NCBI GenBank assembly: GCA_003254925.1
Contig: QANZ01016320.1
Span: 108,478 to 172,477, forward strand
DNA from: Chamaecrista fasciculata
Lineage: Eukaryota; Streptophyta; Magnoliopsida; Fabales; Fabaceae
DNA: 64,000 nucleotides
Reading direction: 5' to 3'
Shown: positions 10,105 through 22,505 of the stretch, piece by piece
How positions within the stretch are numbered: position 1 is the stretch's first letter
Layout of the letters: the number at the start of each line of letters is the position of its first letter
Notes under the pieces: generated by a model
The model's input: only the letters and a program-made list of their open reading frames with translations
What the model was told of the DNA's origin: nothing
The model's database searches: none
Position numbers and translations under genes: made by a program

Positions 10105-12293
10105 ATATCTGACATGATTTTACTCTAGAACTAAGCTGCTTCCAGTTAATTGAGTTTTGTTGGTGGTAATATCTAGTGGTTATTTTCCTCAGTCTGCTAG
10201 CACAAATCTTTGATTCATCAGATAATTACTAGGAGTAATGACTCCACAGCTTTCATACTAGAGAAAAACCTGTAGGATGGTGCAAACCCAATGTGATCTT
10301 GTAAATAGAATCATCAGTGTTGTATGATTGTCAATGCAGGGTAGATTATGATATTGAGGAAAATGAATGAACATGGCTCCGCGGAGGGTTCAGTTTGTTT
10401 TCACATGTTAGAGAGGTTACAGTGGTCAAGTTTGAGTAATAGAGAGCGTGAGGAAACTGATTGAACGTATTAGCCTATTAGGGATAATGACGAACTGGTC
10501 AAGATGATCTCATTTGCCTAAAATACGATAGGTGATCACACGCTTAGTACATGTGTCATGCATTACCTTCAATTAGCTCTTAGCAGCTTTTGACTTGGCA
10601 ATTGGCATTATCATTTGGTTGTCTAAAAGATCACACATGGTCCTATCTCATAGGCTGAGGTACAGAGAATTCTTGTATTACCAAAAAATGGAGATGTGTA
10701 ATAACTCCAGGTTTTTTCTTTACAGGTCTTTGAGCCGTCTCGAGCTTGGGTAATGGGCTTGCATAGAAAGGCCCAATGGACCCTTGTCACAAACATTCGA
10801 CTCTTGAAATACATTTACATTATTATCTTTTAGTTTCCTCCCAATCATCAATTCGTCTTTTAGATTACCAAAGTCTTCATCGGAAACAACGAGGAAAAAA
10901 CCGTGAGTTTTATAGAAAGCTACCAATGTGGGTCAATACTTAAGAACCTTCGCTACACTTAGCTCTGTTCCATCAATTGCTCAACTATCCCGCCAGTTTT
11001 TGTTATGGAGTGCTAGACAAGATATATTGAAAAAAAAAAAAGTTATGATGTTCACTGAAACAATAATTAAATACAACATAATTCCCTACGAAATACGAGT
11101 CTGCAGAAATAATATACAAACCATTATCGTGAATGAAACAAATGTATGAATTGTATTTCAGTCAAACGTCCTAAAACAATACTCTTAGATTAAGCTGTCC
11201 AAGTGTTGAAGGCCTTTAATTTGACGCAGTCAGCCTTAAAAAATATTTTTGTTTAAATGAAGTCAAAAGGAGAAAAACAAAAATGGATATTATCGAAATG
11301 GTAAACGCATGCCGAAAGTCGTGTTCGCAAGTAGTCGTGGCCATACACGGAAAATTGCAGTCTGGGGGCTGCGATAAAAAAAATTATATTAAAATGTGTT
11401 ATGTTTCTTTATTGTTTTATAGAACTGTTAGGTGATGTTTCGGTCAAATTGCATGTGTATGAACTAATTTATTCTTTAGTTTGATGAAAGGTAGGGTAAT
11501 TTACATCAAATGTTTAAAAATAAAAATGATGACAATAAAGAATTTCTTTTCAGCTTTTTTCCCCTAATGTGTTTGGTTATGTCAAATTCATTATGTCAAA
11601 GATGGTAGAAGTATGGATAATATATATTACTAGCTACAACAAGTGGCAAAAAGTGTGGGTTGAGTTTAAAATTGAAATTTCACTGAAAGAGGAACAACAT
11701 GGTGTCGTAGATAGACCAATTTGAGAGAAGAAAGGAAAATAAAAATGGAAGATAGCTTTTGGTTTCCTTTATTGTAGACGAAGCCCCTTCTTATATATAT
11801 TGGCCAAATTGTAGCTTCAATTGATATGACTGCTTCTAATCCCAAATTCAGCGTTGAAACAATATCCAAATTGCCTGCAAGACTTCATTTTCCTCCCAAC
11901 TAGGCCTATATACCTATTGTACTTGACAATGGATGGCAACTTACAGTTCACATAATTTATATTATGTATGTGGGGGTGTTTGTGTGTGTTCATATAAATA
12001 ATTGGCTTAAATTGATGAAGCTTTTAAATAATGAAATTCAGCAGCACATTTAATTTAAGAAATTCGTGCTGCTTCTTGCACGTTTGAGAGTTGTTGTACT
12101 AAACAACTATAGGTGGATTAACAACTTACTAATTAATTCATTTTTGTGGGAGTCAAATCGACCAGTTTGTGAACTATTTCAATAGCATGTATTGGAAATA
12201 ACTTTTTTAAGTCTTGATTGTTGATTAATTATTTAAGTGTTTGATCTAAACATTTCTTGCTCAACTCTCAAGAAGTTAAATATGAGTTATACA
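10105..12293. other. Intergenic DNA, no supported gene
   Basis: Moderately AT-rich. A minus-strand open frame at 10926-10720 has unbiased amino-acid composition but no recognised family; it is noted among the rejected items. Nothing else is supportable. Confidence 0.5.
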
Positions 12294-12302
12294 TTTTTAT
12301 TT

Positions 12303-12744
12303 GGTCAAAGTGCAATTTCGGTCCCATAACTTTTGCTCGGGTCTCAATTTGGTCCCATAACTTTTTTTGTTACACTTTTAGTCTTATATCTTTGCAAAAA
12401 GTTGCAGATTTGGTCTCGTATCGCTTTTGGTCTCATATCTTTTGGTGAGGTTGCAGAATTAGTCCCATATTTTTACAAAAAGTTTCACCGCCGGTTCCAC
12501 TTGATCCAAATATATGAGTCTAATTTTACACCTGACTCAAAGATATGAGACCGATCCTGCAACTTAACTAAAAAATATAAGACCAATTTTGTAACATGAA
12601 CCAAAGATATGGGACCAAAAGTGTAACACAAGACCAAATCTGCAACTTGAGCAAAAGATATAGGACCAAAAGTGCAACAAAAAAAGTTATGGGACCAAAT
12701 TGAGACCTTAGTAAAAGTTATGGGACCAAAAGTGTACTTTGGCC
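12303..12744. mobile_element. Foldback MITE, GGTCAAAGTGCAATTT type, 9-bp target-site duplication
   Basis: 442 bp, with arms of about 200 bp that pair almost end to end: the left reads GGTCAAAGTGCAATTTCGG and the right, in reverse complement, GGCCAAAGTACACTTTTGG. Each arm is a run of degenerate 35-45-base phrases of the form TTTGGTCCCATAACTTTT. Exact 9-bp copies TTTTTATTT flank it (12294-12302 and 12745-12753). No coding capacity; read in frame the phrases give a false repeated peptide (FGPITF). Confidence 0.85.
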
Positions 12745-12753
12745 TTTTTATTT

Positions 12754-13082
12754 TAAAGCACATGGTGACATGAAAGTTGTTGAATGGGACATATTCACGG
12801 CATTATTTAATTTTATATCCACTAATGATTTGGAATTATGAAAAAGAAATTAAAAACAAAAGAAGTTTATGTTGCTTAACCGACACTATTCTATATCATG
12901 GACTCATGGTCGACTTTTTTTTTACAAAAAGAAAAATTGAGACCTTGAAAATGATACAATTGCCCATGTTTAGATATATTATATTATTAATATGGATATA
13001 TCCGATTTATCTCATCTTATAAATAGAATTAATTGTGCTTATTTTTGTAGTTCGGCAAATGTTTATATATATTAGACTATTA
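12754..13082. other. AT-rich intergenic DNA
   Basis: No gene or clear repeat recognised. Confidence 0.4.
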
Positions 13083-13346
13083 GACTAAATTAACAATTTA
13101 GTCCATGAAAAATCATCGAACTGACAACTTAATCGCTAGAAGATTGAAATGTACAATTTAATTCCTGAAAGATTAAAACGGTATACTTTTAAATCCCATA
13201 AAAATTAAAACGGTATATTATTTAGTCTATAAAAAGGACAAATTAGTATATCATTTTGATATTTCAAAGACTAAATTATACATTTCAATTATTCAGGGAC
13301 CGAGTTGTCAGCTCGGTGATCTTTTAGAGGCCAAAATATTAGTTCA
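13083..13346. mobile_element. Foldback MITE, 'TTTAGTCC...GAACTGACAA' type, copy 1
   Basis: Arms of about 110 bp pair in inverse orientation. The left has TCATCGAACTGACAACTTAA and GATTGAAATGTA; the right, in reverse complement, has GATCACCGAGCTGACAACTC and AATTGAAATGTA. The same phrases recur in the element at 20233-20495, so this is a family. No exact target-site duplication was found. Confidence 0.65.
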
Positions 13347-13349
13347 CTC

Positions 13350-15895
13350 TATATATTGTATTATTAATATGGATATATCCGATTTATTGTAAGTATCGTC
13401 AATTTTTCTTTTATCATATATTTTATAAGGCATGATGCTTTTACTAAAAAAATTAATGATATGACATTATCAATTTAATTAATGTTTTTGGTTCATTTTA
13501 TCAATTTTGATTGACTCAATAATCAGAATAAAAAGTCAATCAAATCAACAGTCGGTCGGGATCAAAGACTAGGAAACCAAGTTATTGAGAAGTGACGGAT
13601 GTGTATAGAAAATAAATTGGAGTGAGAAGATAAGAAGAGTAGATAAAGAAGGAAAAAAAGAAAGAAAAGAAAATGAGAAATGAATAGAGGATTAATTAGG
13701 GAGGGAATGCATAGTTGATAGTTGTAGAAGAGAAGAGAAGAGGTCAAGAAAAGAAGCAGAGTTTCCTAGGAAAGAGGCATTGCTGGATGAAAAGCAACAA
13801 AAGATAAGGATAGAGATAGATAGATAGATAGATAGACACTAAAGGGAGGCAAGCAATAACAACAAAATTGGAAGAGTTGTTGCAAGAAAAAGACGGCTTC
13901 GTCACGCAAACAAAACCTACTATTCATTCATTCATTCCTATTTTCTTATTTTGCTTTTATTACTTTTTGAGACGGATTTCTCAAACCCGTGCGCTGCTAA
14001 CCAAACTCTCATAAACGTGGCTGATTACGCATCCAACCATTTTCCTCCTTCATCTCTCCCCTTTACTTTTCCAATCCTAACACCTACTCCTACCACAATT
14101 CCAAACCCAATATCACGATTTTTTTTATTTATTTTTTAAAAAATCTTTACAATTTAATTACCATAATAATATATAAAATTTGTACAATCTTTTTAATTAA
14201 TCAAAAAATCTTTTATGGGATCTCTTTTGGGTGATTTCTCTTTCCAATCTTTAATCGGATCTTGGTGGGCTCGTCTGAGTATTCATCATCGGCCACCATT
14301 TGGACCAATCACGTAAGCCCAAATCAGCCTCTCACATGATTGGGTGACTCCATCCTTTTCTTTTGCATCCCTTTTGTTCACACCTCAACCAATCTTCTAC
14401 ATCAAATACCCCATATATATGGCTTTACACTAATAAATCATTAATCAATTTCAGTTATAATTAAATACTATAATATGTAAAGCTTGGATTGTATTTAGAA
14501 TTTTAGAGATCTTTTTATATATATATATATATTATTTTTATAATTCGTTCTATACTTTTAAATTTAAACATAAAATTACACGCACCACATATATTATATA
14601 TGGGAGAATTCACGTGTATTATGCTTACTAGTCTCTATTATTGTTGCCTTTGTTTAATCATTTTGTAGATATAATATTTTTAAGGTTTTTTCGCTGATAA
14701 GAATATTTGAGCTGTTTCCGTGCACTTTGAAGTGTGAAGAAGATTCAAATATTATAATTTATTTTTATATAATTAAAGATGGGAAAAGAAGATGAGGTTG
14801 CATTTACAAGTTTTAGGTGCCTCCCCTTTAAAATTTGGTATTTGGATTCAAACTCTGGAAATTCAAAGAGGGCTCCACCACCACAATTGGATTATGACCA
14901 CCTCCAAATTCTACTTTTGAATACAGCAAAAAGATAATTAGACATGCTAATCAAGGACAAATTCAAATTAACATCTGATTTTCTCTATAATTACTTCTAC
15001 AGACCCGACATGAAATCTTGAACCATCCCTTAAAACCTTTTTTTGGACACGCATGCCGACCAATCAGGAATTAGTGAATTACATCGTGTCGTGAAATCCC
15101 ATATTCCCATTATTAATTAACTCATCAGGTTTTAATTTGTGGCATTCATGCATTAATTCTTACATACATATAGGCCTTTTTAAAGCTAGCGAACCAATCA
15201 ATGTTTTGTCATTTGCCAAAAGCTCTAGTTCACCGAAAGCAAAGTTTAAGAACAGAATGATATGTACAGTAACTAATTATAAACAAAAAACAGAAAAACA
15301 CCAAAGTCTGACACTTGGTTAGATAAATGATTCTGTGAGCATAATATTTTGAGTCTAAATTGAATTGTGTATGAAAATTAATTTGTTGATAGAAAACAAA
15401 TTTACTTCAATAGTGTTTATTCCATAATATATATCTACATGCCAAAATTCAAAATGATGCATTTCTGATTATTGATTAAGGATACAACTTAGTGCTTACC
15501 AAAAATAAATTAATAGGGGATAAGAACAAAGAAAAAAGAAAGAAAGACTCTACGACAAAGTTTTAATTAGTATCGCTTTTGAACTTTTTTTTTTTTTTGA
15601 ACATTTCGCTCTATCGAGAATATGCTTTAATTTTTCCTTGCGTTCAAGTTCTAAAATGCTCTATGGCTTCATCCTTTTTCAGCGTGACGTATTGCATCTT
15701 TTTGCATTCTCGATAATCTTTGGTGTTTTAACTAAAACTAAAATAATAGAAACCAAATATATATAACCTCCCTAATTAGTCCAAATATTTTCTAGGTATA
15801 AGAGCATTACTAGCTTGGAGTTGAAGATGAGGATGATCAACTCTTGTCTGTTGCAAACAGTACAATCATCTCACGCCATATAACAAAGGTCTATA
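13350..15895. other. Long intergenic region with simple repeats, no supported gene
   Basis: Holds a (GATA)n run at about 13809-13836, a short (CATT)n run near 13924, and an A+T patch near 14516. The stretch 14220-14430 is less AT-rich and contains CCAATCA-type boxes and a TATATAT near 14413, so it looks promoter-like. No downstream coding exon could be built. Confidence 0.4.
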
Positions 15896-15904
15896 TTTTA
15901 TAAA

Positions 15905-17059
15905 GGCTAAAGTGCAATTTTGGTCCTGTAACTTTGCTGCAGTTCCCAAATTAGTCCTATAACTTTTTTTGTCTCGAATTTGGTCCTGTAACTTTGCTCC
16001 AGTTCCCAAATCAGTCCTATAACTTTTTTTTGTCTCGTATTTGGTCCTGTATCTTTGCTCCAGTTCCCAAACCAGTCCTATATCTTTTTTTTAACCTCAG
16101 TTTTGGTCCCATATATTTTGAAAACCTCTCACCGTTAGTCCTCTGTCTATTTTAAAGTACAGCTTAATCTTGAAAACTTCAAGTCCCTTTCAGTTTAGTC
16201 CCTGACTATCAAAATGAAAGAGCATCCCTGAAGATTTTCAAACCTTTCATCTTGGTCCCTAATCCATGAATTCTTCATGAAATGGAATAGAAATGCAAAA
16301 ACAACACAAATTAAAGCAAATGACAGAAGGACCAAAACTGAAAACGTAGAAAATTTAAAACCCACTAGAAAACTGAAAAAGCTATCACCTAGATCAATAT
16401 GATAAGCCAATATTTACAGAAATAAAAAAAAAAGGCTAATTACAATAATGAATAGAACACGTGGGAATGGTATTTTTACAAGGATTAATGATAATTGCAT
16501 ACCTATTTGAAATTGATTGATGATCCTAACTTTGGGACTAAGGGTTCATTAACTAAGGAAGGTAATTGTATGTTTTTGCCTCAATTGATGATCCAGTGAG
16601 TTTTAAATTTTCTGTGTTTTCAGTTTTGGTCCCTCTATCATTTGTTTTAATTTGTGTTGTTTTTACTTTCTATTTCATTTCATGAAGAAAACATGTATTA
16701 GGGACCAAGATATAAGGTTTGCGAATCTTCAGGGATGCTCTTCCACTTTCATTTTGATAGTTAAGGACTAAAGTGAAAGGGACTTGAAGTTTTCAGAACT
16801 AAACTGTAATTTAAAATAGACGGAGGACTAACGGTGGGAGGTTTTCAAAACATATGGGACCAAAACTGAGATAAAAAAAAGATATAGGACTGATTTGGGA
16901 CCTGGAGCAAAGATACAAGACCAAATACGAGACAAAAAAAGTTATAGGACTGATTTGGGAATTGGAGCAAAGTTACAGGACCAAATTCGAGACAAAAAAA
17001 GTTATAGGACTGATTTGGGAACTGCAGAAAAGTTATAGGACCAAATTTGCAATTTGACC
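15905..17059. mobile_element. 1.16-kb foldback element, GGCTAAAGTGCAATTT type, exact 9-bp target-site duplication
   Basis: Arms of roughly 500 bp pair over nearly their whole length. The outer 200 bp of each arm consist of near-identical 55-60-base tandem phrases (for example TTTGGTCCTGTAACTTTGCT followed by CCAAATTAGTCCTATAAC). Inner arms share matching stretches such as AGCATCCCTGAAGATT. The 9-bp copies TTTTATAAA lie at 15896-15904 and 17060-17068. The core is AT-rich without ORFs. It is related in end sequence to the element at 12303-12744 but much longer. Confidence 0.85.
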
Positions 17060-17068
17060 TTTTATAAA

Positions 17069-18524
17069 AGTACAATAATTTTGCCCAAGTTAGGTTTATT
17101 GGTTTGGACTTCGAAGAAAAAGATCATGTTACAGACTTGCAATGCTAACCCATATAATAAAGTTAGAAATATGTTAAATAAAAAAGTTACTTATGATTGA
17201 CCATTAAGAATATATATGGACAAAATCTAACTAAGGACAGATCAAATTCGGTGCTTTTCTTGCACGGCCGAGTCTCCTTTACTTATATATAACTTTTGTT
17301 CCATTTAAAGTTCTTCAATTTTTTTTTTCTTGAACAAAAAAAACAATAACTTATACAACGCAAAGAAATGCTATAATTATTGTTTTTCCTTCCATTTATA
17401 AATGGAATGCAGGGGAAGATGATGTTTCGGTTAAGAAAATTAATTAAATTCCGTGTTCAAGTCAACCATAACTACTATTATAGAGTAGCCTTTTTTCAAA
17501 ATATTGTATACATGATATGAATGTTTCCCAATTTTGTATTTATTTGATTTTCAGACTACTCTATAATAAGAAAATAAAAGCTCAGCAGGTTAATATATAA
17601 TAAAATAATAATTAAACAGTTTAATAACCAAATTAAACTATAATTTCTTCTTGTAAGTGATGTTTTTTTAAGAAAATTCTGCATATATATAAGGTACACC
17701 TAATGAAGCTCTAATTTGTCGATATATATATATATATATGTCTTATGCTTTTGAAACTTAAATTGCTTCGTCTAGATAATGCATAGTACTATAATATAAT
17801 TTAGATCAGGTTGATTGTGAAAATAAGAATTGACATTTATCAAGTCCTAGTCAGCAGCCTTATCTACCTATCAAAGAGCATGCCATTTTTAAATTAAAGT
17901 TAAGAACTTAAGATTGAAAAAAACAAAAAGAAAGAAAAGAAAAGAAGCATTGGAGCACGTCCAAGAGGAAACACAACAACACATAGGAACAAAAAGACAA
18001 AGTGGAGTATTAAATGTCCACAAACCAAAGATTAGTTAGTGATAATATTCTTTGGTATAAAACCATTGGATGGAGGGAGAGAGAGAGAGAGAGAAAGATA
18101 GCTTGGGCCAATGCCTTTGAATATTCCAAATCTTCATATTAAATTATTAATAAATATAAACGATGTAAAAGCTATATCAATTAACTCTACTTTTATAACT
18201 TAATTAATATCACCACCTAATTTTTTTTCTTAAGTTGGTTGGACTCGCCCCTCATTGGCTGGCCTATGTATGTACGCCTCAATGGAAATAGACTCAAACT
18301 TTCTGGAAATCATTATATATTACTTGGGCATTTGGCTAAATTCACAAAGTTGGCAGATTATTTGATATTTATATATTATTAGCACGCTGCTGGAAGAACC
18401 CATTAATCAGTTTGGTGTGGTGTGGGCTATGTATAACTTTACTTGACAAAAAATATATATTTGACAGATCATCAGCATGATGGATACTGATTAATTAATT
18501 AATAGCTAGCTAGAGAGGGAATTC
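17069..18524. other. Intergenic DNA, no supported gene
   Basis: AT-rich, with an (AT)n run near 17723 and a (GA)n run near 18079. No exon chain found. Confidence 0.4.
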
Positions 18525-18700
18525 GGATCCTCTATATTTTACACTTTGTATTTTTAGTGTATTTTAAAGTGATAGAGATAAAAAAAAAAAGTGTGAATTT
18601 TATGTATTTATTATTTTATGTGATTTATACTTTTTCTTTCTAATTTTTTTATCTTTTCAAAATATATTAAAATTACAAAAAATAAAAAATGTAGAGGATC
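18525..18700. mobile_element. Small MITE with GGATCCTCTA ends
   Basis: The left end GGATCCTCTATATTTTACAC and the right end TGTAGAGGATC are inverted, with imperfect pairing inward for about 45 bases. The ends resemble those of the MITE at 9921-10094 (GGATCCTCTGCAG), so both may belong to one superfamily. No clear target-site duplication. Confidence 0.55.
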
Positions 18701-18704
18701 ATCA

Positions 18705-19090
18705 CTTCCTTAACAAGCTCGTACATAAATAATATGCATGTCAAACTTTTCGTTTTGCTATTACCCCTTTCCATCATTTTTGTGTTTCACTGCTGGTAAT
18801 GGCGCATGTTTTGTAATTTGGTTACATTTAGAGGATAAAGTAATTAATTGAGCCACTCATTAAAGTCACTATACAACTAGAGGGATAGGGGCATAGAGAG
18901 GAAGACCTAATTCTTGGAGTTTTGATCTGAAGATGGATGAATCAAATACGCTTTCTATTGTTTATAGTTTCAATGATCTAGCATTCTAATTGGCTCGATT
19001 AAAGTTGTTTCCGCTTACAATGAAATATTAGCTCATTGATTGTAAGCGTTGGGATATTTTTATAATAAGATTATTATTTTATTGGCAAAA
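18705..19090. other. Intergenic DNA
   Basis: Nothing recognised. Confidence 0.4.
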
Positions 19091-19094
19091 ATTT

Positions 19095-19272
19095 AGATGA
19101 GTTGTACACGGAGCTCACCAATGCCAGAGTATACCTTCAGGCTTTATGAGAGCCTACACAAATATTTACAGATCGCCTACCAACAAAACCCTCACACCTG
19201 CAAGGAAATTCGATCTCACAACCTTGAAGGTTATGAATTGACTCCTTACCAATTGTGTCAACGTTTGTTGAC
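19095..19272 (-). mobile_element. tRNA-derived SINE, family 2, copy 1
   Basis: In minus orientation the head has an A-box-like ACAATTGGTAAGGAG (plus 19242-19257) and a degraded B box GAGATCGAATTTCC (plus 19204-19217). The body carries GTAGGCGATCTGTAAATA. The far end is GTGAGCTCCGTGTACAACTC followed by ATCTAAATTTT. The same order of blocks occurs at 36845-37016. The short open frame across it is not a gene. Confidence 0.75.
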
Positions 19273-19279
19273 ATTCTAT

Positions 19280-20228
19280 AATATAATTTGATAAGATAGA
19301 CGTAATTTTTTTTTTTTGTATAAAAATTGTAAAATTCCTAATTTCATCCTATTTTTTGTTACTAGCAATACAACCAATCATTTTCTGTTTTTAAATACTA
19401 TTGTGGAGTGTTTGGTGTACGAATTAACAAAGTAATCTTGAAATAATGAGGTTTGAAATAGTCTAATTCTATATTTGGTACGTAAATTTAAAAATAATCA
19501 TGAGAATGGTTTAATTCCTTAAATCTTGAGATTTTTACCCCAATTAAAGAGTTGGAATACTATATCCTTATAAGATGAGATTATTTTACTATAAATAAAT
19601 TGATTTAACTACTGCATGTGTTATACTTTATATTTTTATCTAAAAAATGGTAAAAAATTGGTATCACTAAATAGTACAGCATCCTTCTTTAACACATTGA
19701 TTTCCATCCTCCTAAGCACGCAATTGCAAAATCAAACTTAAAAGACCGGCTATTTTGACTTGCATTATGTTATCTTCAGCTAGCAGCCAGCCAGCCAACG
19801 AGTACAGGGAATCAGGGATTATTAAATGAACAAATAAATAAATACATCAAATAGAAGAGATATTTCAAGAAAATTAACAACTACTGATATGCTTAGCTGG
19901 TCCACCTAACATTTTTTCACACACACATATTTTATTTATAACATTTTCACACACACACACACACATCATATATCATTTTTCCTTGATAACGGGATGCCTT
20001 ACGATGTTAGCATATGATGGCATGAACTCAATTAATTTATCATCAATATATATATATCCTTAATTTGTACATGTTGTTAGAATTTTATTTCCTCCGACAT
20101 ATATCATGTTTATATACTTTTTGAACTGGACACTGGAATACGTGCAACGCAATAAAGAAAGTTAAATTATCTTTAAAAGTTTTACCCAACTACAGAGTAA
20201 TTAATTAAGGAATGAAATTATATATTAA
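19280..20228. other. AT-rich intergenic DNA
   Basis: Contains a CA-rich microsatellite near 19920-19965 and AT runs. No gene. Confidence 0.4.
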
Positions 20229-20232
20229 TAAA

Positions 20233-20495
20233 GAGTAAACTGACAATTTGGTCCTTGAAATATCATTGAACTGACAGTTCAATCCCTGAAAAATTAAAAT
20301 GTATAATGTAATCCTTAAAAGATTTAAATGGTATACTAATTAATCTATTTTTATAGACTAAATAGTATAATATTTTAATCTTTTCGAGACTAAAAAGTAT
20401 ACCATTTGGATATTTCAAATATAAAATTGTTTATTTCAATTTTTTAGGGATCGAGTTGTCAATAATTTTCCAGAGATCAAATTATTAGTTTGCTC
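20233..20495. mobile_element. Foldback MITE, 'TTTGGTCC...GAACTGACAG' type, copy 2
   Basis: Left GAGTAAACTGACAATTTGG, right in reverse complement GAGCAAACTAATAATTTGA. It shares the order TCATTGAACTGACAGTTCAA, then AAATTAAAATGTATAAT, with the element at 13083-13346. Flanks hold ATTAATA and ATTAATC, a possible imperfect duplication. Confidence 0.65.
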
Positions 20496-20499
20496 ATTA

Positions 20500-22057
20500 A
20501 TCTATCTTTTATAAAAATATGATATTTATAAATTTTAATTATTAATTTAACTCTTACAAACTTATTAATAATTTTAATTTTTATATTTTTTAGCAGACAT
20601 TAATAATAACAATAAATTATAATTTGATAATATCTCAACAATCGTATCATCTTTTGTATATAATAATTATATAAATAATTTTATTACTTAATTATTTTCG
20701 ACAAGAGAAATTGAATTGGATTGTCTTAAATAAATATAAGAAAATAAAACATATTAGGGGCTTTGCGTGCCCGTTTATGCATGTAAAATGAATGAGGAAC
20801 CAAATCGTTAACTTAGTAAAAATGGAGGAACCAAATAGTAATTTTTCTCTTATTTTAATTACATGTAATGTTTTTTATTTTTATTTTGCCAAAGACAGTA
20901 ATGGACAAAATACCTAACGCGGGTGTTAGTCCTTATTCCCATATAACGTAATGTTTTTATGTTAATATAAGTGGGAGGACGACTAGAAGGCTCCTCACAC
21001 ATATAATATAACTAGAGGCTTTGCGTGCCCAATATTAGGGATCAAAATGAAATTGATAGTAAATATTATGGATCCAAGTGAGGTTTTGGCCTAAAAAAAA
21101 ATAAACTTATGTATTTCCCACATTATAGGGTAAAATATGGAGAGAGATGGGCACAAATCACGTTCTAGTTTTTATTTAATTTATAATTATAATATAAATA
21201 ATTATATATTTTTTGATTGATTAATTAAAGTTTAATCTAAAGTTATAAAAGAAAGACGACTATATAATATAAAATATAAATATAGATATAGATTCATGAA
21301 TTAAATTATCATTAAAAAAGATCGTGTTGATGTTATTTATTATTTTTTAAATGAAAATCCCTTAATTTTGAAGGATGAGGCACAAAAATCGACGTCATGA
21401 TATTAGGTGGGACCGTGTGTAAGCGCATGTAAATTGTAAACCAAACATGTCAGACATTTAAAAGGACGAGACAGGAATAGTGCTGATGTTCACGTTATGG
21501 AGTGTGGTGTGGACTAAGTAGTAAATTTACTTTGTAGATAAAGTGGGGCCCAACTCGCCACGTAATCCTGTACGTGGACCCCACTCCCGCTTCCGCCCGT
21601 ATATCGCGTTGTCGAGTTGTTATTGAATTAGATACGTTGGATATTGGATAACCCATCTACATTCTACGAGGCACTTTCCTATATTTATCGCCACCTCACC
21701 CTTCCTTCTCCTTCTGCCATCTGGCCCATTCTCTTTCTGCCACTTGTCCACCCACATCCACATCCACCTCTGCCTCTACTTTTTGTTTATCACATGTTTT
21801 TTGAGTTTCAATTTCAATTAATATCAATTCACATCTTCTTTTTAAATTAAATTAAATCAAATCAAATCACACGCTCCATCCCTCCTCCCTTGTGCACTAA
21901 TATTCCTCATTTAAATAAATTAATCAAATTATAATCAACCATTTTTCTTATACAAATTATTTGATTTGATTATACATCTTATTTCTGGCTGAGTTTTGAA
22001 TTATTTTATTATATCTAATCATGTAGAAAAAAGTACAATGTATTTTATATTAACTAA
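20500..22057. other. Intergenic region with short shared blocks and a promoter-like patch
   Basis: The block GAGGCTTTG or GGGGCTTTGCGTGCCC occurs near 20757 and 21012, and a related block near 49877. The pair CATATAATATAAC-AGAGGCTTTG is shared with the array region. Between about 21530 and 21860 the DNA becomes GC-richer and then pyrimidine-rich, with GCCACGTAA and GTACGTGG (ACGT cores), like a promoter plus leader. No coding exon follows. Confidence 0.4.
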
Positions 22058-22066
22058 TAATTTTTA

Positions 22067-22496
22067 GGGTAAATTACACTTTGGTACTCAGTGGTTTGAC
22101 CCTATTTCACTTTGGTACCCTGTGGTTTGAAACTTGACACTTTGGTACCCTGTGGTATTCTCCATTAACACTTTGGTACCCTTTGGAGCTATTTTGTAAT
22201 TTTAACCATAACAAATTTTGCAAAAATTACATATTGACCCCAAAAAATTTTCAAAATATTACAAATAGATCCCTGGATACATATTATATAGGGACTAAAA
22301 TGAAAATTTTAAAATTTTTTTGGGGTCAATATGTAATTTTTGTAAAATTTATTATGGTTAAAATTACAAAATAGCTCCAAAGGGTACCAAAGTGTTAATG
22401 GAGAATACCACAGGGTACCAAAGTGTCAAGTTTCAAACCACAGGGTACCAAAGTGAAATAGGGTCAAACCACAAGGTACCAAAGTGTAATTTACCC
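22067..22496. mobile_element. Foldback MITE, GGGTAAATTACACTTTGGTAC type, copy 1, exact 9-bp target-site duplication
   Basis: 430 bp, nearly a perfect palindrome: arms of about 200 bp start GGGTAAATTACACTTTGG and consist of four repeats of ACTTTGGTACCCTGTGGT-like phrases. The arms also share TGGAGCTATTTTGTAATTTT. The 9-bp copies TAATTTTTA are at 22058-22066 and 22497-22505. High arm identity suggests recent activity compared with other copies. Confidence 0.9.
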
Positions 22497-22505
22497 TAAT
22501 TTTTA

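Noticed and set aside
10720-10926. Minus-strand open frame of 68 codons with unbiased composition (contains KTHGFFLVVSDEDFGNL)
   Set aside because: No family recognised, the first codon is not ATG and an in-frame stop lies just upstream. It ends near a possible donor site, so it might be a lone exon or pseudogene piece, but nothing supports it enough to list.
12485-12763. Open frame with a repeated FGPITF-type peptide, and a similar one at 16845-17075
   Set aside because: The repeated peptide is the translation of foldback-element arm phrases (TTTGGTCCCATAACTTTT); it is not a repeat protein.
17940-18480. Possible microRNA precursor near the GATCATCAGCATGATGG stretch
   Set aside because: Only a short palindrome; no mature plant microRNA sequence known to me was matched and no long stem was found.
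20757-21030. Helitron end suggested by CTAGAGGCTTTGCGTGCCC blocks
   Set aside because: Neither a TC start nor a hairpin followed by CTRR could be placed with confidence; the blocks are only noted as shared short sequence.
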